Made by a program: the position numbers and the translations under genes
Source: Ignavibacteriota bacterium
GTDB lineage: Bacteria > Bacteroidota > Ignavibacteria > Kapaibacteriales > UBA2268
Assembly: GCA_020437395.1 (NCBI GenBank)
Contig: JAGQWJ010000014.1
Location: 1 to 35,763, forward strand
Reading direction: 5' to 3'
Length of the DNA: 35,763 nt
Part shown: in pieces, positions 17,365 to 26,807 of the stretch
Position numbering within the stretch: position 1 is the stretch's first letter
Layout of the letters: each line of letters starts with the position of its first letter
Notes under the pieces: model-generated
What the model saw: only the letters and a program-made list of their open reading frames with translations
What the model was told of the DNA's origin: nothing
Database searches by the model: none

Positions 17365-18762
17365 ATGGAAAAACAAACAACAATTACGAATCCAGTCTCA
17401 TTTGAAGGTGTAGGTCTTCACACAGGAAACGAAAGTAAAATTACATTCTGTCCTGCTCCAGCTGATTATGGTTATAAATTTATCCGTATGGATGCCAATC
17501 CTGAGTTAGAAATAGAAGCAGTAGTTGAGAATGTAGTTGACTTATCACGTGGTACTACATTAGGTATAGACGGTGTAGAAGTACACACAGTAGAACACGT
17601 ATTAGCTGCTCTTGTGGGATTGAGAATAGATAATTGCCGTATAGAGTTGACTAATAATGAACCTCCAGTAGGTGATGGTAGCTCAAAACCATACGTAGAA
17701 GTGCTTGACCAAACAGAAATAGTCGAGCTAGAAGCAGAACGTGAGTATTTCGTAGTAGAAGAGAATATTCGCTATACAGAAGACGCTCGTGGTGTTGATT
17801 TGGTGGCTTTACCGAATCACGATTACCGCTTAACAGTATTAGTTGACTATTCAAACCCTGCATTGGGTAGCCAACACACAGGAATATTTGATTTTGAAAA
17901 AGAATTTAGAGCTGAATTTGCACCAGCGCGTACATTCTGTTTTTCTCACGAGCTATTCGAACTTCATAGCCAAAACCTAATAAAAGGTGGTAGTTTAGAG
18001 AGTGCGATAGTTATAGTAGATGAGGATTTGCAAGACAAAAACTTAGAAAAAATACAAGAAATTTTCAAATTGGAGAATACTCCGAAGCGTGGTGATTCGG
18101 GAATATTAGATGACCGTGAATTAAGATTTAAGAATGAACCAGCGCGACACAAATTATTGGATATGATTGGCGACCTCACTCTAGTAGGTGCCCCAATGAA
18201 AGCACAGATACTAGGAGCAAGACCAGGTCATGCTGCAAATATCGAGTTAGCTAAGAAGCTTCGTGCTATCTATTTGAAGCAAAAAGAAGCCAATAAGTAT
18301 AATATGAAAAAACGTAAGGGTTATAGTCTTGATATTAATCAGATTATGGACTTTTTACCCCATAGATACCCATTCTTGCTTGTAGATAGAGTTGTAGAGT
18401 TCGACCCAGAAGAAAAAAGAATACTCGGATATAAGAATGTGACAATCAACGAACCATTTTTTAATGGTCATTTCCCTGGTAAACCGATTATGCCAGGTGT
18501 TCTAATTACTGAAGCAATGGCACAGATTGGTGGTTTATGTATGATGTTAGCCGACAATGTAAACCCAGAGGAAAAGATTGGATTATTCTCGGGTATAAAG
18601 AATGCAAAATTCAGAGCTCCAGTAGTACCTGGTGATCAAGTTGTGTTCGAAGTGAAAATTTTAAATTCAAGAATGGGCGTCTATTCATTTGAGGGGAAGG
18701 CCTTTGTAGATGGTAAATTAGCAACAGAAGCAGAATTTTCTGCAGCATTAGTAAAAAGGTAA
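17365..18762 (+). CDS. lpxC/fabZ: Bifunctional LpxC deacetylase / FabZ dehydratase
   Basis: 465 residues joining two cytosolic enzymes. Residues 1 to about 305 are UDP-3-O-acyl-GlcNAc deacetylase, the committed step of lipid A synthesis. Visible features are GVGLHTG, E77-H78 in HTVEHVLAAL, GDGSSKPY, H262 and D266 (with H78 the zinc ligands) and H289 in RPGHAAN. Residues about 320-465 are (3R)-hydroxyacyl-ACP dehydratase, with H369 in NGHFPGKPIMPG and E383 in TEAMAQ. The FabZ half supplies acyl chains for fatty acid and lipid A synthesis. The fusion is characteristic of Bacteroidota/Chlorobiota relatives. ATG at 17365 is preferred to the TTG one codon earlier. lpxA follows after 9 bp. Confidence 0.97.
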   Translation: MEKQTTITNPVSFEGVGLHTGNESKITFCPAPADYGYKFIRMDANPELEIEAVVENVVDLSRGTTLGIDGVEVHTVEHVLAALVGLRIDNCRIELTNNEPPVGDGSSKPYVEVLDQTEIVELEAEREYFVVEENIRYTEDARGVDLVALPNHDYRLTVLVDYSNPALGSQHTGIFDFEKEFRAEFAPARTFCFSHELFELHSQNLIKGGSLESAIVIVDEDLQDKNLEKIQEIFKLENTPKRGDSGILDDRELRFKNEPARHKLLDMIGDLTLVGAPMKAQILGARPGHAANIELAKKLRAIYLKQKEANKYNMKKRKGYSLDINQIMDFLPHRYPFLLVDRVVEFDPEEKRILGYKNVTINEPFFNGHFPGKPIMPGVLITEAMAQIGGLCMMLADNVNPEEKIGLFSGIKNAKFRAPVVPGDQVVFEVKILNSRMGVYSFEGKAFVDGKLATEAEFSAALVKR

Positions 18763-18771
18763 GTTTAGAGT

Positions 18772-19539
18772 ATGATACATCCTACTACAATAATATCAGA
18801 TAGAGCAACAATTGGTAAAAATGCAAAAATTGGACCTAATGTCGTTATATATGACGATGTAGAAATAGGTGATAATGTAGATATTCATGCTAATGTAATT
18901 ATTTACAATGGTGCAAGGATAGGAAATAATAATCGATTTTTTCCAGGTGCTGTGATTTCAGCAGCTCCTCAGGATTTGAAATATAATGACGAGCCAACTA
19001 AAACGTATATTGGCGATGATAATGTAATACGTGAATATGCGACAATACATCGTGGGACAACTGCAACAGGAAAAACAAGTTTAGGTAACAACAACCTTAT
19101 TATGGCATATTGTCATATTGCTCACGATTGTAAGTTAGGTGATAATATAATAATGGCAAACGCTACACAGCTTGCAGGCCACGTTACAATAGACGATTGG
19201 GTAGTAATAGGAGGCGTTGTTAAGATAACTCAATTCTGTTCAGTTGGTAAACATACTATGCTTGGTGCAGACGCTAAGATTACTAAAGATGTTGCTCCAT
19301 ATTGCCTTTTAGGAAGAATACCTGCACAAGTAGAAGGAATCAATAAAGTTGGACTTACTCGACGAGGTTATTCTGCTGAAAAGATAAAAGAAATTCAAAA
19401 TTTTTACAATATAGTATTATTTTCTGGCTATAATAACAGAGATGGAATAGACAAATACTGTAAGAATAATGAAATAACTCCCGAAATACAAGAGTGTATT
19501 GATTTCATTAACAACTCAAAGCGTGGGATTCTCCGTTAA
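18772..19539 (+). CDS. lpxA: UDP-N-acetylglucosamine acyltransferase
   Basis: First enzyme of lipid A synthesis: moves a hydroxyacyl chain from ACP to UDP-GlcNAc. 255 residues with left-handed beta-helix hexapeptide repeats from residue 1 to about 185 (ATIGKNAKIGPNVVI, EIGDNVDIHANVII). The catalytic histidine is H118 in CHIAHDC. The C-terminal helical part begins at GINKVGLTRRGYS. It lies directly after lpxC/fabZ, so the substrate-producing and substrate-using steps are co-transcribed. Confidence 0.97.
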   Translation: MIHPTTIISDRATIGKNAKIGPNVVIYDDVEIGDNVDIHANVIIYNGARIGNNNRFFPGAVISAAPQDLKYNDEPTKTYIGDDNVIREYATIHRGTTATGKTSLGNNNLIMAYCHIAHDCKLGDNIIMANATQLAGHVTIDDWVVIGGVVKITQFCSVGKHTMLGADAKITKDVAPYCLLGRIPAQVEGINKVGLTRRGYSAEKIKEIQNFYNIVLFSGYNNRDGIDKYCKNNEITPEIQECIDFINNSKRGILR

Positions 19540-19870
19540 ATATATTTTCTTATGAACCTTTTTTTTCCAGTTGCGTATTATAGTCATAACAAAAAACTTG
19601 TTATTTCTTGAGACGTTTTTGATGTTCATGTGTCTATATAATAAAGGACAATGACAAAAACGAAAAAACAACCCAAAAAACTGGAATTCATATTAAATCA
19701 TTTCTATTGAATTAATGTTTAAAATATATTAACTTGCGAGTTTTTAATTTGCGAAGGCATTGCAGGTTTATATTTAGGCACAAGATTTGTCTAACTCAAT
19801 ACTAAGAGCTGTATTATGCACTGTTTATACCTATTAAAATAGGTAAGTTTCATTAATTTGATTGATTAGT
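19540..19870. other. 331-bp intergenic region upstream of the sugar transferase operon
   Basis: No coding sequence found. Visible elements are a TATAAT at 19637-19642 without a well-spaced -35, two TTGCGA direct repeats at about 19735 and 19751, and a perfect 7-bp inverted repeat ACCTATT/AATAGGT at 19829-19844, 26 bp before the next ATG. The inverted repeat could be an operator or a leader hairpin. Confidence 0.5.
19829..19844. repeat. Inverted repeat before the sugar transferase gene
   Basis: ACCTATT-AA-AATAGGT, a perfect dyad. Its position in the probable 5' leader suggests regulation, but it is short and A+T-rich. Confidence 0.35.
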
Positions 19871-21346
19871 ATGCAAACTCCAACGCTAAACGAATTATCA
19901 GAACTTCTGAAGTCAAATCAGGAAAATGGTTATTCGATAAAAAAAGTTGCTTATCGTAAGCTAATAGCTTCAACTATTCTTATGATTTCTGACTCATTGA
20001 TGATAATAATATCAGTGTTAGCATCAGTTTTTATCCGAAACCTTTTCTTCACTCCGGCAGCTTCATTTGATTTATATATCAAAATACTACCAGTTATAGT
20101 ACCATTGTTCCTTTTAGCATTTTACATGAGAGGTCTATACCCAGGGTTTGGTGTAGATGCGATAGAAGAAGTCAGGAATATATTCTATACCAATTCTATC
20201 ATCTTTGGACTAATGGCTGGGTTTACTTTCTTCATTAATGACTTTTGGGATTTCTCTCGGTTATCATTTCTTTTGTCGTGGTTAATAACTTTTGCTATGA
20301 TTCCACTTGGTCGATCCCTAATAAGAAAACTCTTCTGTGAGAAGTCATGGTGGGGAATTCCTGTTATAATAATAGGTGCTGGTAATGCAGGTAAAGAAAT
20401 CATTAACTCTTTACGAAAACATAAAAGGTTAGGTCTAAGACCAATAGTAGCTATCGATGATAATGTTGATACTTGGGGCTATATAGATAATATACCAGTG
20501 ATTGGTGGTTTAGAAGTAATACCTGAGTTACAAAAGAAGTTAAAAATAGAACAATCAATTGTTGCTATGCCTAATGTTCAATCCGACTTACAAAAGAAGA
20601 TAATACTGAGGTATTCAAAATATTTCGATAAAACTATAGTGATACCTTATCTTTTTGGCATTTCTACAATTTGGGTTTCATCGAGAGAGTTTGGCGGTAT
20701 TCTGGGATTAGAAGTAAAACAAAAACTACTTAAAAAGACTGCACAATTACAAAAAAGAATATTTGATATTGTAATAGCTTCAATTTTGAGTTTATTGTCA
20801 ATCCCGATTTTAGCTGTGATTGCTATTCATATTTTACTCGATTCGAAAGGTAAAGTGCTATTCAAGCAAACCAGAATGGGAATAAACGATACACGTTTCA
20901 AGATCATTAAATTTCGAACTATGCACACAGATGCAGAAGAGAGATTAACCGAATTACTTGAGAAAAATCCTAAACTCAAAGCCGAATATGAAATTTATCA
21001 TAAAATGAACGATGACCCAAGATTAACAAAAATAGGTAAATTTCTACGTAAATATAGCTTCGATGAATTACCACAATTCTGGAATGTTATCAGAGGTGAA
21101 ATGTCTCTTATTGGTCCTCGTGCCTATATCCCTTGGGAAAAAATCAAAATGAATGGGAATGACGAAATGATTTTGCAAGTAAAGCCGGGTATCAGTGGAC
21201 TGTGGCAAGTGACAGATAGAAACAACAGCAGCTTTGAAGAAAGAATAATGATAGATATTTATTATATAAGAAATTGGTCTATGTTCTTAGATTTATATAT
21301 ATTAGCTAAGACAGTCAAAGTAGTAATCACTGGTAAGGGTGGGTAG
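19871..21346 (+). CDS. Polyprenyl-phosphate sugar-1-phosphate transferase (WbaP/WcaJ type)
   Basis: Transfers a sugar-1-phosphate from a UDP-sugar to undecaprenyl phosphate, the first step of exopolysaccharide or O-antigen repeat units. 491 residues from the ATG at 19871 (an in-frame TTG lies at 19862). Four N-terminal membrane segments (about 33-55, 71-88, 107-124, 131-148) are followed by a nucleotide-binding-like domain (PVIIIGAGNAGKEI). A fifth hydrophobic segment (about 298-322) leads into the catalytic domain: RMGINDTRFKIIKFRTM, KIGKFLRKYSFDELPQFWNV, GEMSLIGPRAY and VKPGISGLWQV. The sugar cannot be told. Its stop abuts the next ATG with no gap. Confidence 0.93.
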   Translation: MQTPTLNELSELLKSNQENGYSIKKVAYRKLIASTILMISDSLMIIISVLASVFIRNLFFTPAASFDLYIKILPVIVPLFLLAFYMRGLYPGFGVDAIEEVRNIFYTNSIIFGLMAGFTFFINDFWDFSRLSFLLSWLITFAMIPLGRSLIRKLFCEKSWWGIPVIIIGAGNAGKEIINSLRKHKRLGLRPIVAIDDNVDTWGYIDNIPVIGGLEVIPELQKKLKIEQSIVAMPNVQSDLQKKIILRYSKYFDKTIVIPYLFGISTIWVSSREFGGILGLEVKQKLLKKTAQLQKRIFDIVIASILSLLSIPILAVIAIHILLDSKGKVLFKQTRMGINDTRFKIIKFRTMHTDAEERLTELLEKNPKLKAEYEIYHKMNDDPRLTKIGKFLRKYSFDELPQFWNVIRGEMSLIGPRAYIPWEKIKMNGNDEMILQVKPGISGLWQVTDRNNSSFEERIMIDIYYIRNWSMFLDLYILAKTVKVVITGKGG

Positions 21347-22219
21347 ATGCGAGTTGTAATCGCGTTATTAATATTGAGTTTTTCAATTTCGAAGGCACAG
21401 ATTGTTGATTGTGCTTTTCAACCAGCGCGTATCTATTCTTATGAAGACTATAAATCTTCAATGACTTTTGAACCTCTCATAGCAAATCCTTATGAAGCGA
21501 GAATGGGATTTATGGGACAACCATCAGAAGATAGGTTAAGAATGGATATTGGTGCTACTTTCGATTTATTTCAATTAAGTCAAGACGGCACTTTCGGTGT
21601 AGATATGATGACTTTTACACGATTAAGAAGTGAAGGTAGATTTAAGTTTCCAGTAGAAACAACAGATTATTTTTTTGGAATAAATTCTGCATTTCAATTC
21701 GATGGTAGTCCATTATTTGGAAGATTATTCGAAAGTAAGGACCAATTAAGAATTAGATTGTCACATATATCTTCACATTTGATTGATGGCTATACGATTA
21801 AGGATGAATTTATTTCGCCACCATTCGTATTCAGCAGAGAGTTTTTAGAAATTATTTATAAGGTTAATTATTTTTCGAAATACAACTATCAAAAAATTTC
21901 ACCTTATTTTGGAGTGAATTATATTTTCTCAAAAATTCCTAGTGAAATAGAAAGTTATGAGCTGATAACAGGTATTGAATATACAAAAGGATTGTCAGAT
22001 AAACTTAGCATAGAAGCAGGTTACAACTTCACACTCAAAGGTTTCAACGACCATTACTTTGGCGTTAATAATGGGCAAGCAGGTATCAAATATAACTTTA
22101 CTAAAGACAGAGCAATTTTTGTTGGTGTATATCTTTATGATGGATTATCTATGCATGGTATGTTTTTTAATCAAAAAGATTCTTATATTGGTATTGGTAC
22201 ACAAATATATTATTTCTAA
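21347..22219 (+). CDS. Outer-membrane beta-barrel protein, DUF1207-like
   Basis: 290 residues with a signal peptide (RVVIALLILSFSISKAQ). The mature part alternates polar and hydrophobic residues in short strands and ends in IGIGTQIYYF, with a terminal Phe as expected for a Bam-inserted barrel. FEPLIANPYEARMGF near the start and RIRLSHISSHLIDGY near residue 140 resemble the DUF1207 family. Function unknown. It starts immediately after the sugar transferase stop, which suggests coupled expression and perhaps a role in polysaccharide export or another envelope process; that link is inference. Confidence 0.75.
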   Translation: MRVVIALLILSFSISKAQIVDCAFQPARIYSYEDYKSSMTFEPLIANPYEARMGFMGQPSEDRLRMDIGATFDLFQLSQDGTFGVDMMTFTRLRSEGRFKFPVETTDYFFGINSAFQFDGSPLFGRLFESKDQLRIRLSHISSHLIDGYTIKDEFISPPFVFSREFLEIIYKVNYFSKYNYQKISPYFGVNYIFSKIPSEIESYELITGIEYTKGLSDKLSIEAGYNFTLKGFNDHYFGVNNGQAGIKYNFTKDRAIFVGVYLYDGLSMHGMFFNQKDSYIGIGTQIYYF

Positions 22220-22240
22220 AAATAAATTAGGATTTAAATT

Positions 22241-22684
22241 ATGGCAAGAAGTTTAAATAGAGTTACACTTTTGGGTAATTTGGGACGAGATCCCGAATTA
22301 CGCTCCACACCGCAAGGAAGCCAAGTCTGTACGCTAAATCTAGCTACAACTGAAAAATACAAAGATAAATCTGGCAATTGGCAAGAGAATACTGATTGGC
22401 ACAGAATAGTATTTTGGGATAAAAGCGCAGAGATAGCAGGCAAATATCTAAAGAAAGGCAGTAAAATAATGGTGGAAGGTAAGCTAAAAACTCGCTCTTA
22501 TGAAGACCAATCTGGCACTACAAAGTATATCACTGAAGTATTGGGCAGAGAGCTTTTCATGCTGGATTCGGCAGGCGGAAGCGGCAATAGCGGTCCTAGT
22601 CACGCTGGTGAGTCTTCTCCGAACTATGATAGTTTTGACGATAAAGATACTAGTGATGATTTCGATGATGATGTGCCATTCTAA
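22241..22684 (+). CDS. ssb: Single-stranded DNA-binding protein
   Basis: 147 residues. The OB fold covers about 1-108 (NRVTLLGNLGRDPELRSTPQG, NTDWHRIVFWDKSAEIAGKYLKKGSKIMVEGKLKTR). A disordered acidic tail ends in DDDVPF, the partner-binding tip that recruits replication and repair proteins. AGGA sits 9 nt before the ATG, one of the few clear ribosome-binding sites in the window. The phosphatase gene starts directly after its stop. Confidence 0.97.
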   Translation: MARSLNRVTLLGNLGRDPELRSTPQGSQVCTLNLATTEKYKDKSGNWQENTDWHRIVFWDKSAEIAGKYLKKGSKIMVEGKLKTRSYEDQSGTTKYITEVLGRELFMLDSAGGSGNSGPSHAGESSPNYDSFDDKDTSDDFDDDVPF

Positions 22685-23389
22685 ATGAAAAAACTATTAC
22701 TGTTTGATATAGATGGTACTATACTAAATATGAAAATGGGAGTGTCAAAGAATATTTTCATTGACACTTTTTTTGATATATATGGGCAAACAATTTATTT
22801 AGATCAAATGCCTCGATTTTCTGGCAATACTGATTTGCAGATATTGAATCAGATGGCAGATGCAATAGGCTATGATAGAAAATATATCACCCCAAAATTG
22901 GATGATTTTTGGAACTTGAAATTAGAAAGGTTCAAACAATATTGCACATCTGAGTATATAGATTTAATCCCAGGTGTAGATAATCTATTAGAAACACTAA
23001 AAAGCAGTAAAGAATATGAACTTTCCCTCGTAACAGGTAATAGTGTAAAAAATGCTTTTCAAAAATTATCGTCGTATAAATTAGATAGGTATTTTATTGA
23101 TGGTGCATTTGGAAATGATAATTCAGAAAGGAATTTGCTCCCCCCTATTGCACTCAGCAGAGTCAATAACCGAATAGGTAATTCACTTTATTTTAGTAGC
23201 AACACAGTAATAATTGGTGATACTCAAAGTGATTTAGTGGCTGCTAAATACAATAATATGAAAGTAATGATAATAGCGAAAGCAGAAGATTTTCCAGCTT
23301 TTCAAGACCAAAAAGCTGATTCACTTATGTCGGATTTTTCAGATTTAAATCAATTTTATAATGAGATGGATAGGATAAATAACCAATGA
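22685..23389 (+). CDS. HAD-family phosphatase
   Basis: 234 residues of the phosphoglycolate phosphatase-like type. Motif I is FDIDGTIL at about 7-14 with the nucleophile aspartate, motif II is SLVTGNS, and motif IV is VIIGDTQSDLVAA. A helical cap lies between motifs I and II. Substrate unknown. It begins with no gap after ssb and its stop overlaps the cmk start by 4 nt. Confidence 0.85.
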   Translation: MKKLLLFDIDGTILNMKMGVSKNIFIDTFFDIYGQTIYLDQMPRFSGNTDLQILNQMADAIGYDRKYITPKLDDFWNLKLERFKQYCTSEYIDLIPGVDNLLETLKSSKEYELSLVTGNSVKNAFQKLSSYKLDRYFIDGAFGNDNSERNLLPPIALSRVNNRIGNSLYFSSNTVIIGDTQSDLVAAKYNNMKVMIIAKAEDFPAFQDQKADSLMSDFSDLNQFYNEMDRINNQ

Positions 23390-24057
23390 AGAAAATAATA
23401 ATAGCTCTCGATGGTCCAGCAGGATCGGGTAAAACAACAACAGCTCGGGAAGTTGCTAAGAAACTAAACTACATATATATAGACACAGGTGCAATGTACC
23501 GTGCTGCAACATTAGCATTTCTAAGAACTGGCGAAATATTTGATGGTTTCGATTTTAATTCGCTTATGAATAATATAAAAATTGATTTGAAACCGAGTGA
23601 AAATGGTCAATTAACATTACTAAATGGTGAAGATGTCAGTAAGGAAATAAGAACTGCTGAAGTAACGAAATTGGCTAGCCCAGTAGCTGCAGTTGGAATA
23701 GTGAGAGAGAAATTAGTTGACCAACAACGTGAGCTAGGCAAACAAGGCGGCGTTGTAATGGATGGACGAGATATTGGCACCGTGGTATTTCCTGACGCTG
23801 ATTTGAAACTCTTTATGCACGCATCGATTGAAGCTAGAGCCGCACGTAGAACAAAAGAGCTTATAGCTGCTGGTGAAGATGTTTCAGTAGAAGAAATAGC
23901 AAAACGAATAGCCCATAGAGACGAATTTGATAGTAATAGAGAGATTAGTCCATTGAGAAAAGCTGATGATGCTCAAGTCATAGATACATCGAACATTACA
24001 ATAGAAGAGCAAACAAATATAGTAATAGATTTAGCAAAAAAGATAATTAACTCATAA
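23386..24057 (+). CDS. cmk: (d)CMP kinase
   Basis: Phosphorylates CMP and dCMP with ATP. 223 residues. The P-loop is ALDGPAGSGKTTTA near residues 7-20, followed by YIDTGAMYRA, which contacts the nucleobase. GRDIGTVVFPDADLKLFMHAS and the lid region ARAARRTKEL are also typical. It overlaps the phosphatase gene by 4 nt; ispH follows after 54 bp. cmk and ispH are often neighbours in bacteria. Confidence 0.97.
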   Translation: MKKIIIALDGPAGSGKTTTAREVAKKLNYIYIDTGAMYRAATLAFLRTGEIFDGFDFNSLMNNIKIDLKPSENGQLTLLNGEDVSKEIRTAEVTKLASPVAAVGIVREKLVDQQRELGKQGGVVMDGRDIGTVVFPDADLKLFMHASIEARAARRTKELIAAGEDVSVEEIAKRIAHRDEFDSNREISPLRKADDAQVIDTSNITIEEQTNIVIDLAKKIINS

Positions 24058-24111
24058 ATTTGCAATAGAAAAACTTGGCATTACGTCAAAAAAGAAAAAC
24101 TTAGGTTAAAA

Positions 24112-25029
24112 ATGCAAATAAGAATAGATAACTCGGCAGGATTTTGCTGGGGCGTAGTCCGAACAATAGATATTACAGAAAAGACATTAGCTGCTGCAGA
24201 TGAAAATGAGACTGTATATGTATTAGGCGATATAATCCATAACCCAAAAGAAATAGAGAGATTAGCCAAAAAAGGATTAAAAACAATTGATCATCTTGGT
24301 ATAGAGCAGCTGGCTAAAACAGACGAAAAGGCGACTGTACTTATTAGAGCACATGGCGAACCACCCTCTACATTCCAGATGGCAGAGGATTTGGGTGTAA
24401 AATTAGTAGATGCTACTTGTCCGCTAGTAACTGGATTACAAAACAGGGTGAAAAGATATTATGATAAGGGTTATCAAGTTGTAATATACGGAAAGCCGAA
24501 TCATGCAGAAGTGATAGGTTTACGTGGTATGGTTAATGATAACTGTGTAATTATTCTTTCCGAAGAAGAAGCTTTAGAACAAGTTGATTTCACTAAGCCA
24601 ACAGTCTTATTCTCGCAAACTACAATGGAAAAATACGTTTATCATAAAATACGCGATGTGATAGAAAGTAAAGTACGCAATTTCGTAGAAGGTGGGGAAA
24701 CTAAAGACCATTTCCAGTTCAAAAATTCACTTTGCAAAGAGGTTTGGGGAAGAGATGAGGAAGTAGTTCAATTTGCAAAAGATAATGATATAATCATCTT
24801 CGTAGCTGGGCGTAACTCTTCAAATGGGAAGAGCTTATTCAAGCACATGAAACAGTATAATGAAAATATGCACTATATCGAAGATGTGGAAGAAATTGAT
24901 TGGAACTGGTTCGAAGGATCAGAAATAGTTGGCATAACCGGTGCTACTTCGACTCCTCAATGGTACTTAGAGAAAGTAAAAGCTGCTATTGAAGAATGGA
25001 GTAAGAGCAAGGAAACCGTACAAATATAA
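24112..25029 (+). CDS. ispH: 4-hydroxy-3-methylbut-2-enyl diphosphate reductase
   Basis: Last enzyme of the MEP isoprenoid pathway, forming IPP and DMAPP with a [4Fe-4S] cluster. 305 residues. The three cluster cysteines are C12 (GFCWGV), C103 (DATCPLV) and C208 (NSLCKEV). The substrate histidines are H43, H81 (RAHG) and H131 (PNHAE). The end has GITGATSTPQWYLEKV. Its product feeds undecaprenyl phosphate, the lipid used by the transferase at 19871 in the same run of genes. A strong terminator follows. Confidence 0.97.
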   Translation: MQIRIDNSAGFCWGVVRTIDITEKTLAAADENETVYVLGDIIHNPKEIERLAKKGLKTIDHLGIEQLAKTDEKATVLIRAHGEPPSTFQMAEDLGVKLVDATCPLVTGLQNRVKRYYDKGYQVVIYGKPNHAEVIGLRGMVNDNCVIILSEEEALEQVDFTKPTVLFSQTTMEKYVYHKIRDVIESKVRNFVEGGETKDHFQFKNSLCKEVWGRDEEVVQFAKDNDIIIFVAGRNSSNGKSLFKHMKQYNENMHYIEDVEEIDWNWFEGSEIVGITGATSTPQWYLEKVKAAIEEWSKSKETVQI

Positions 25030-25055
25030 AACTTATCGTTAAAAACCAAAGATTC

Positions 25056-25090
25056 AAAGAGTTTTGATAAAATCAAAGCTCTTTTTTTTT
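25056..25090 (+). terminator. Intrinsic terminator of the 19871-25029 gene run
   Basis: A 13-bp stem with one G-T pair (25056-25068 with 25072-25084), a 3-nt AAA loop and a T-tract to 25090. It lies 27 bp past the ispH stop. Confidence 0.9.
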
Positions 25091-25122
25091 GATATTCCCT
25101 TATCTTTATATAACTTATATAT

Positions 25123-25130
25123 TATTTTTG
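25123..25130 (+). promoter_or_regulatory. Possible -7 box for the subtilisin gene
   Basis: TATTTTTG matches TAnnTTTG and lies 15 bp before the ATG. No TTTG is found at the proper distance, so support is weak. Confidence 0.28.
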
Positions 25131-25145
25131 ATTCGGTAGTGACTT

Positions 25146-26789
25146 ATGAAATTCATTTTAATACTTTTAGTAGCCATTTTTATATTTTCTGATTTTATTT
25201 TAGCAGAAGAAAATAGTTTTAACACAGATGAATTAGTTATCAAATTCAAATCTGAAAACAGATTAGAAAGCTATTTTTTCAATAACTATAGAATAAAAGA
25301 TTTTGATTTACTGAATAAAAAATATGATGTGCTTAAGATTGATTTGACTGGAAATCGAAAGTTGAACAATACTTATTTGTTAAAATTTAGCCAACCAATT
25401 TTGAAAGATAATAGAGATAAAGTTATTTCTACATATATGGAAACGGGTTTATTCGAATATGTTGAACCCAATTACATTGGCAGAGGTAGTGGAGTTATGG
25501 GTGAATTGGAAACTTTTCCTAATGAACCACTATTTTCCAGACAATACGGACTATATAATGATGGGACATTCACAAATTCAACTGCTGTGGTTGATGCTGA
25601 TACTGATATGGAACTTGCATGGGACATAGAGAAAGGTGATTCATCTATAATAGTTGCTGTGCTAGATGCAGGTTTAAGATTAAATCATCCAGAGTTTCAA
25701 GGGAGACTTTGGAACAATAAATTGGAGATAGTTAATGGTAAAGATGACGATGGGAACGGATACATAGACGATATATATGGTTGGAATTTCGCATATGAAG
25801 ACAATAATCCTACTGATGACCAAGGACATGGAACTAATGTAACTGGGATAATAGGAGCAAATCCAGACAATGGAATTGGTTATGCTGGAGTTGATTGGCG
25901 TTGCAAAATTATGGTAGGCAAAATATTGAACAACCAAAATTCGGGTTCTTATCTTTGGTTTGCAGAAGGCATTTATTACGCGGTTGATAATGGAGCAAGA
26001 GTGATAAATATGTCCGTAGGAGGTAGTGGGAACTCAAAGGCATTAGAAGACGCTGTAAATTATGCTTATGAAAATGGAGTAATAATTGTAGCTTGTATGA
26101 TGAACGAAGACAATATAGTTACTTATTACCCAGCAGGTTATAAGAATACAATAGCCGTAGGCTCTACAGATCCAAATGATGAGCGCTCAAGTCCTTTTCC
26201 TTGGAGAGCGACTAGTGGGAGCAATTATGGACAGCATATAGATGTTGTAGCCCCAGGTAATTATATATATGGCTTAAGTTATAATTCTGACAATAATTAC
26301 AACACTTATTGGAGTGGTACATCGCAAGCTACACCACTTGTTGCTGGAATCTGTTCTTTACTATTATCACAAGACCCCGACAGAAATCCTGATGAAATAA
26401 GAGCAATTTTAAGAGAAACCGCAGAAGATGGAGTTGGCAGGAGTAACGAAGATACACCAGGTTTTGACATTTACCATGGTTATGGTCGAGTTAATGCATA
26501 TAGAGCACTAACTTACAGCAAAAGTGAAGTAGAAAATAAGACTAATCAAGCTGAAATCTCAATATATCCGAACCCAACGAATCATTTTATTAAAATTGAA
26601 ACTGAAGTATTAATTGAGAAAATAAGAATATATGATATGCTTGGACAAGAAATGAGATCATCAACTAATCAAACTTCTAATTCACCATATAAAATAGATA
26701 TCAGTCATTTGCAACAAGGACTTTATATTATTGATTGCTTTAACAACAAGAATAATATAATATTTAGTAAGAATTTTATAAAAGAATAA
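25146..26789 (+). CDS. Secreted subtilisin-like serine protease (S8) with T9SS sorting domain
   Basis: 547 residues: signal peptide (FILILLVAIFIFSDFILA), a propeptide to about 150, an S8 domain about 155-455 and a T9SS tail. The triad is D174 (AVLDAG), H229 (DQGHGTNVTG) and S393 (SGTSQATP). Two positions vary from the common pattern: DAG instead of DTG, and ACMMN (N320) where AAAGN usually forms the oxyanion hole. The substrate-strand motif SVGGSG is present. The C-terminus has ISIYPNPTNH, MLGQEMRSS and LQQGLYIIDCF, then a tail ending NFIKE. A secreted degradative or processing protease. It faces glmS tail to tail with 18 bp between. Confidence 0.92.
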   Translation: MKFILILLVAIFIFSDFILAEENSFNTDELVIKFKSENRLESYFFNNYRIKDFDLLNKKYDVLKIDLTGNRKLNNTYLLKFSQPILKDNRDKVISTYMETGLFEYVEPNYIGRGSGVMGELETFPNEPLFSRQYGLYNDGTFTNSTAVVDADTDMELAWDIEKGDSSIIVAVLDAGLRLNHPEFQGRLWNNKLEIVNGKDDDGNGYIDDIYGWNFAYEDNNPTDDQGHGTNVTGIIGANPDNGIGYAGVDWRCKIMVGKILNNQNSGSYLWFAEGIYYAVDNGARVINMSVGGSGNSKALEDAVNYAYENGVIIVACMMNEDNIVTYYPAGYKNTIAVGSTDPNDERSSPFPWRATSGSNYGQHIDVVAPGNYIYGLSYNSDNNYNTYWSGTSQATPLVAGICSLLLSQDPDRNPDEIRAILRETAEDGVGRSNEDTPGFDIYHGYGRVNAYRALTYSKSEVENKTNQAEISIYPNPTNHFIKIETEVLIEKIRIYDMLGQEMRSSTNQTSNSPYKIDISHLQQGLYIIDCFNNKNNIIFSKNFIKE

Positions 26790-26807
26790 TTTCTCTTAAA
26801 AAAAATC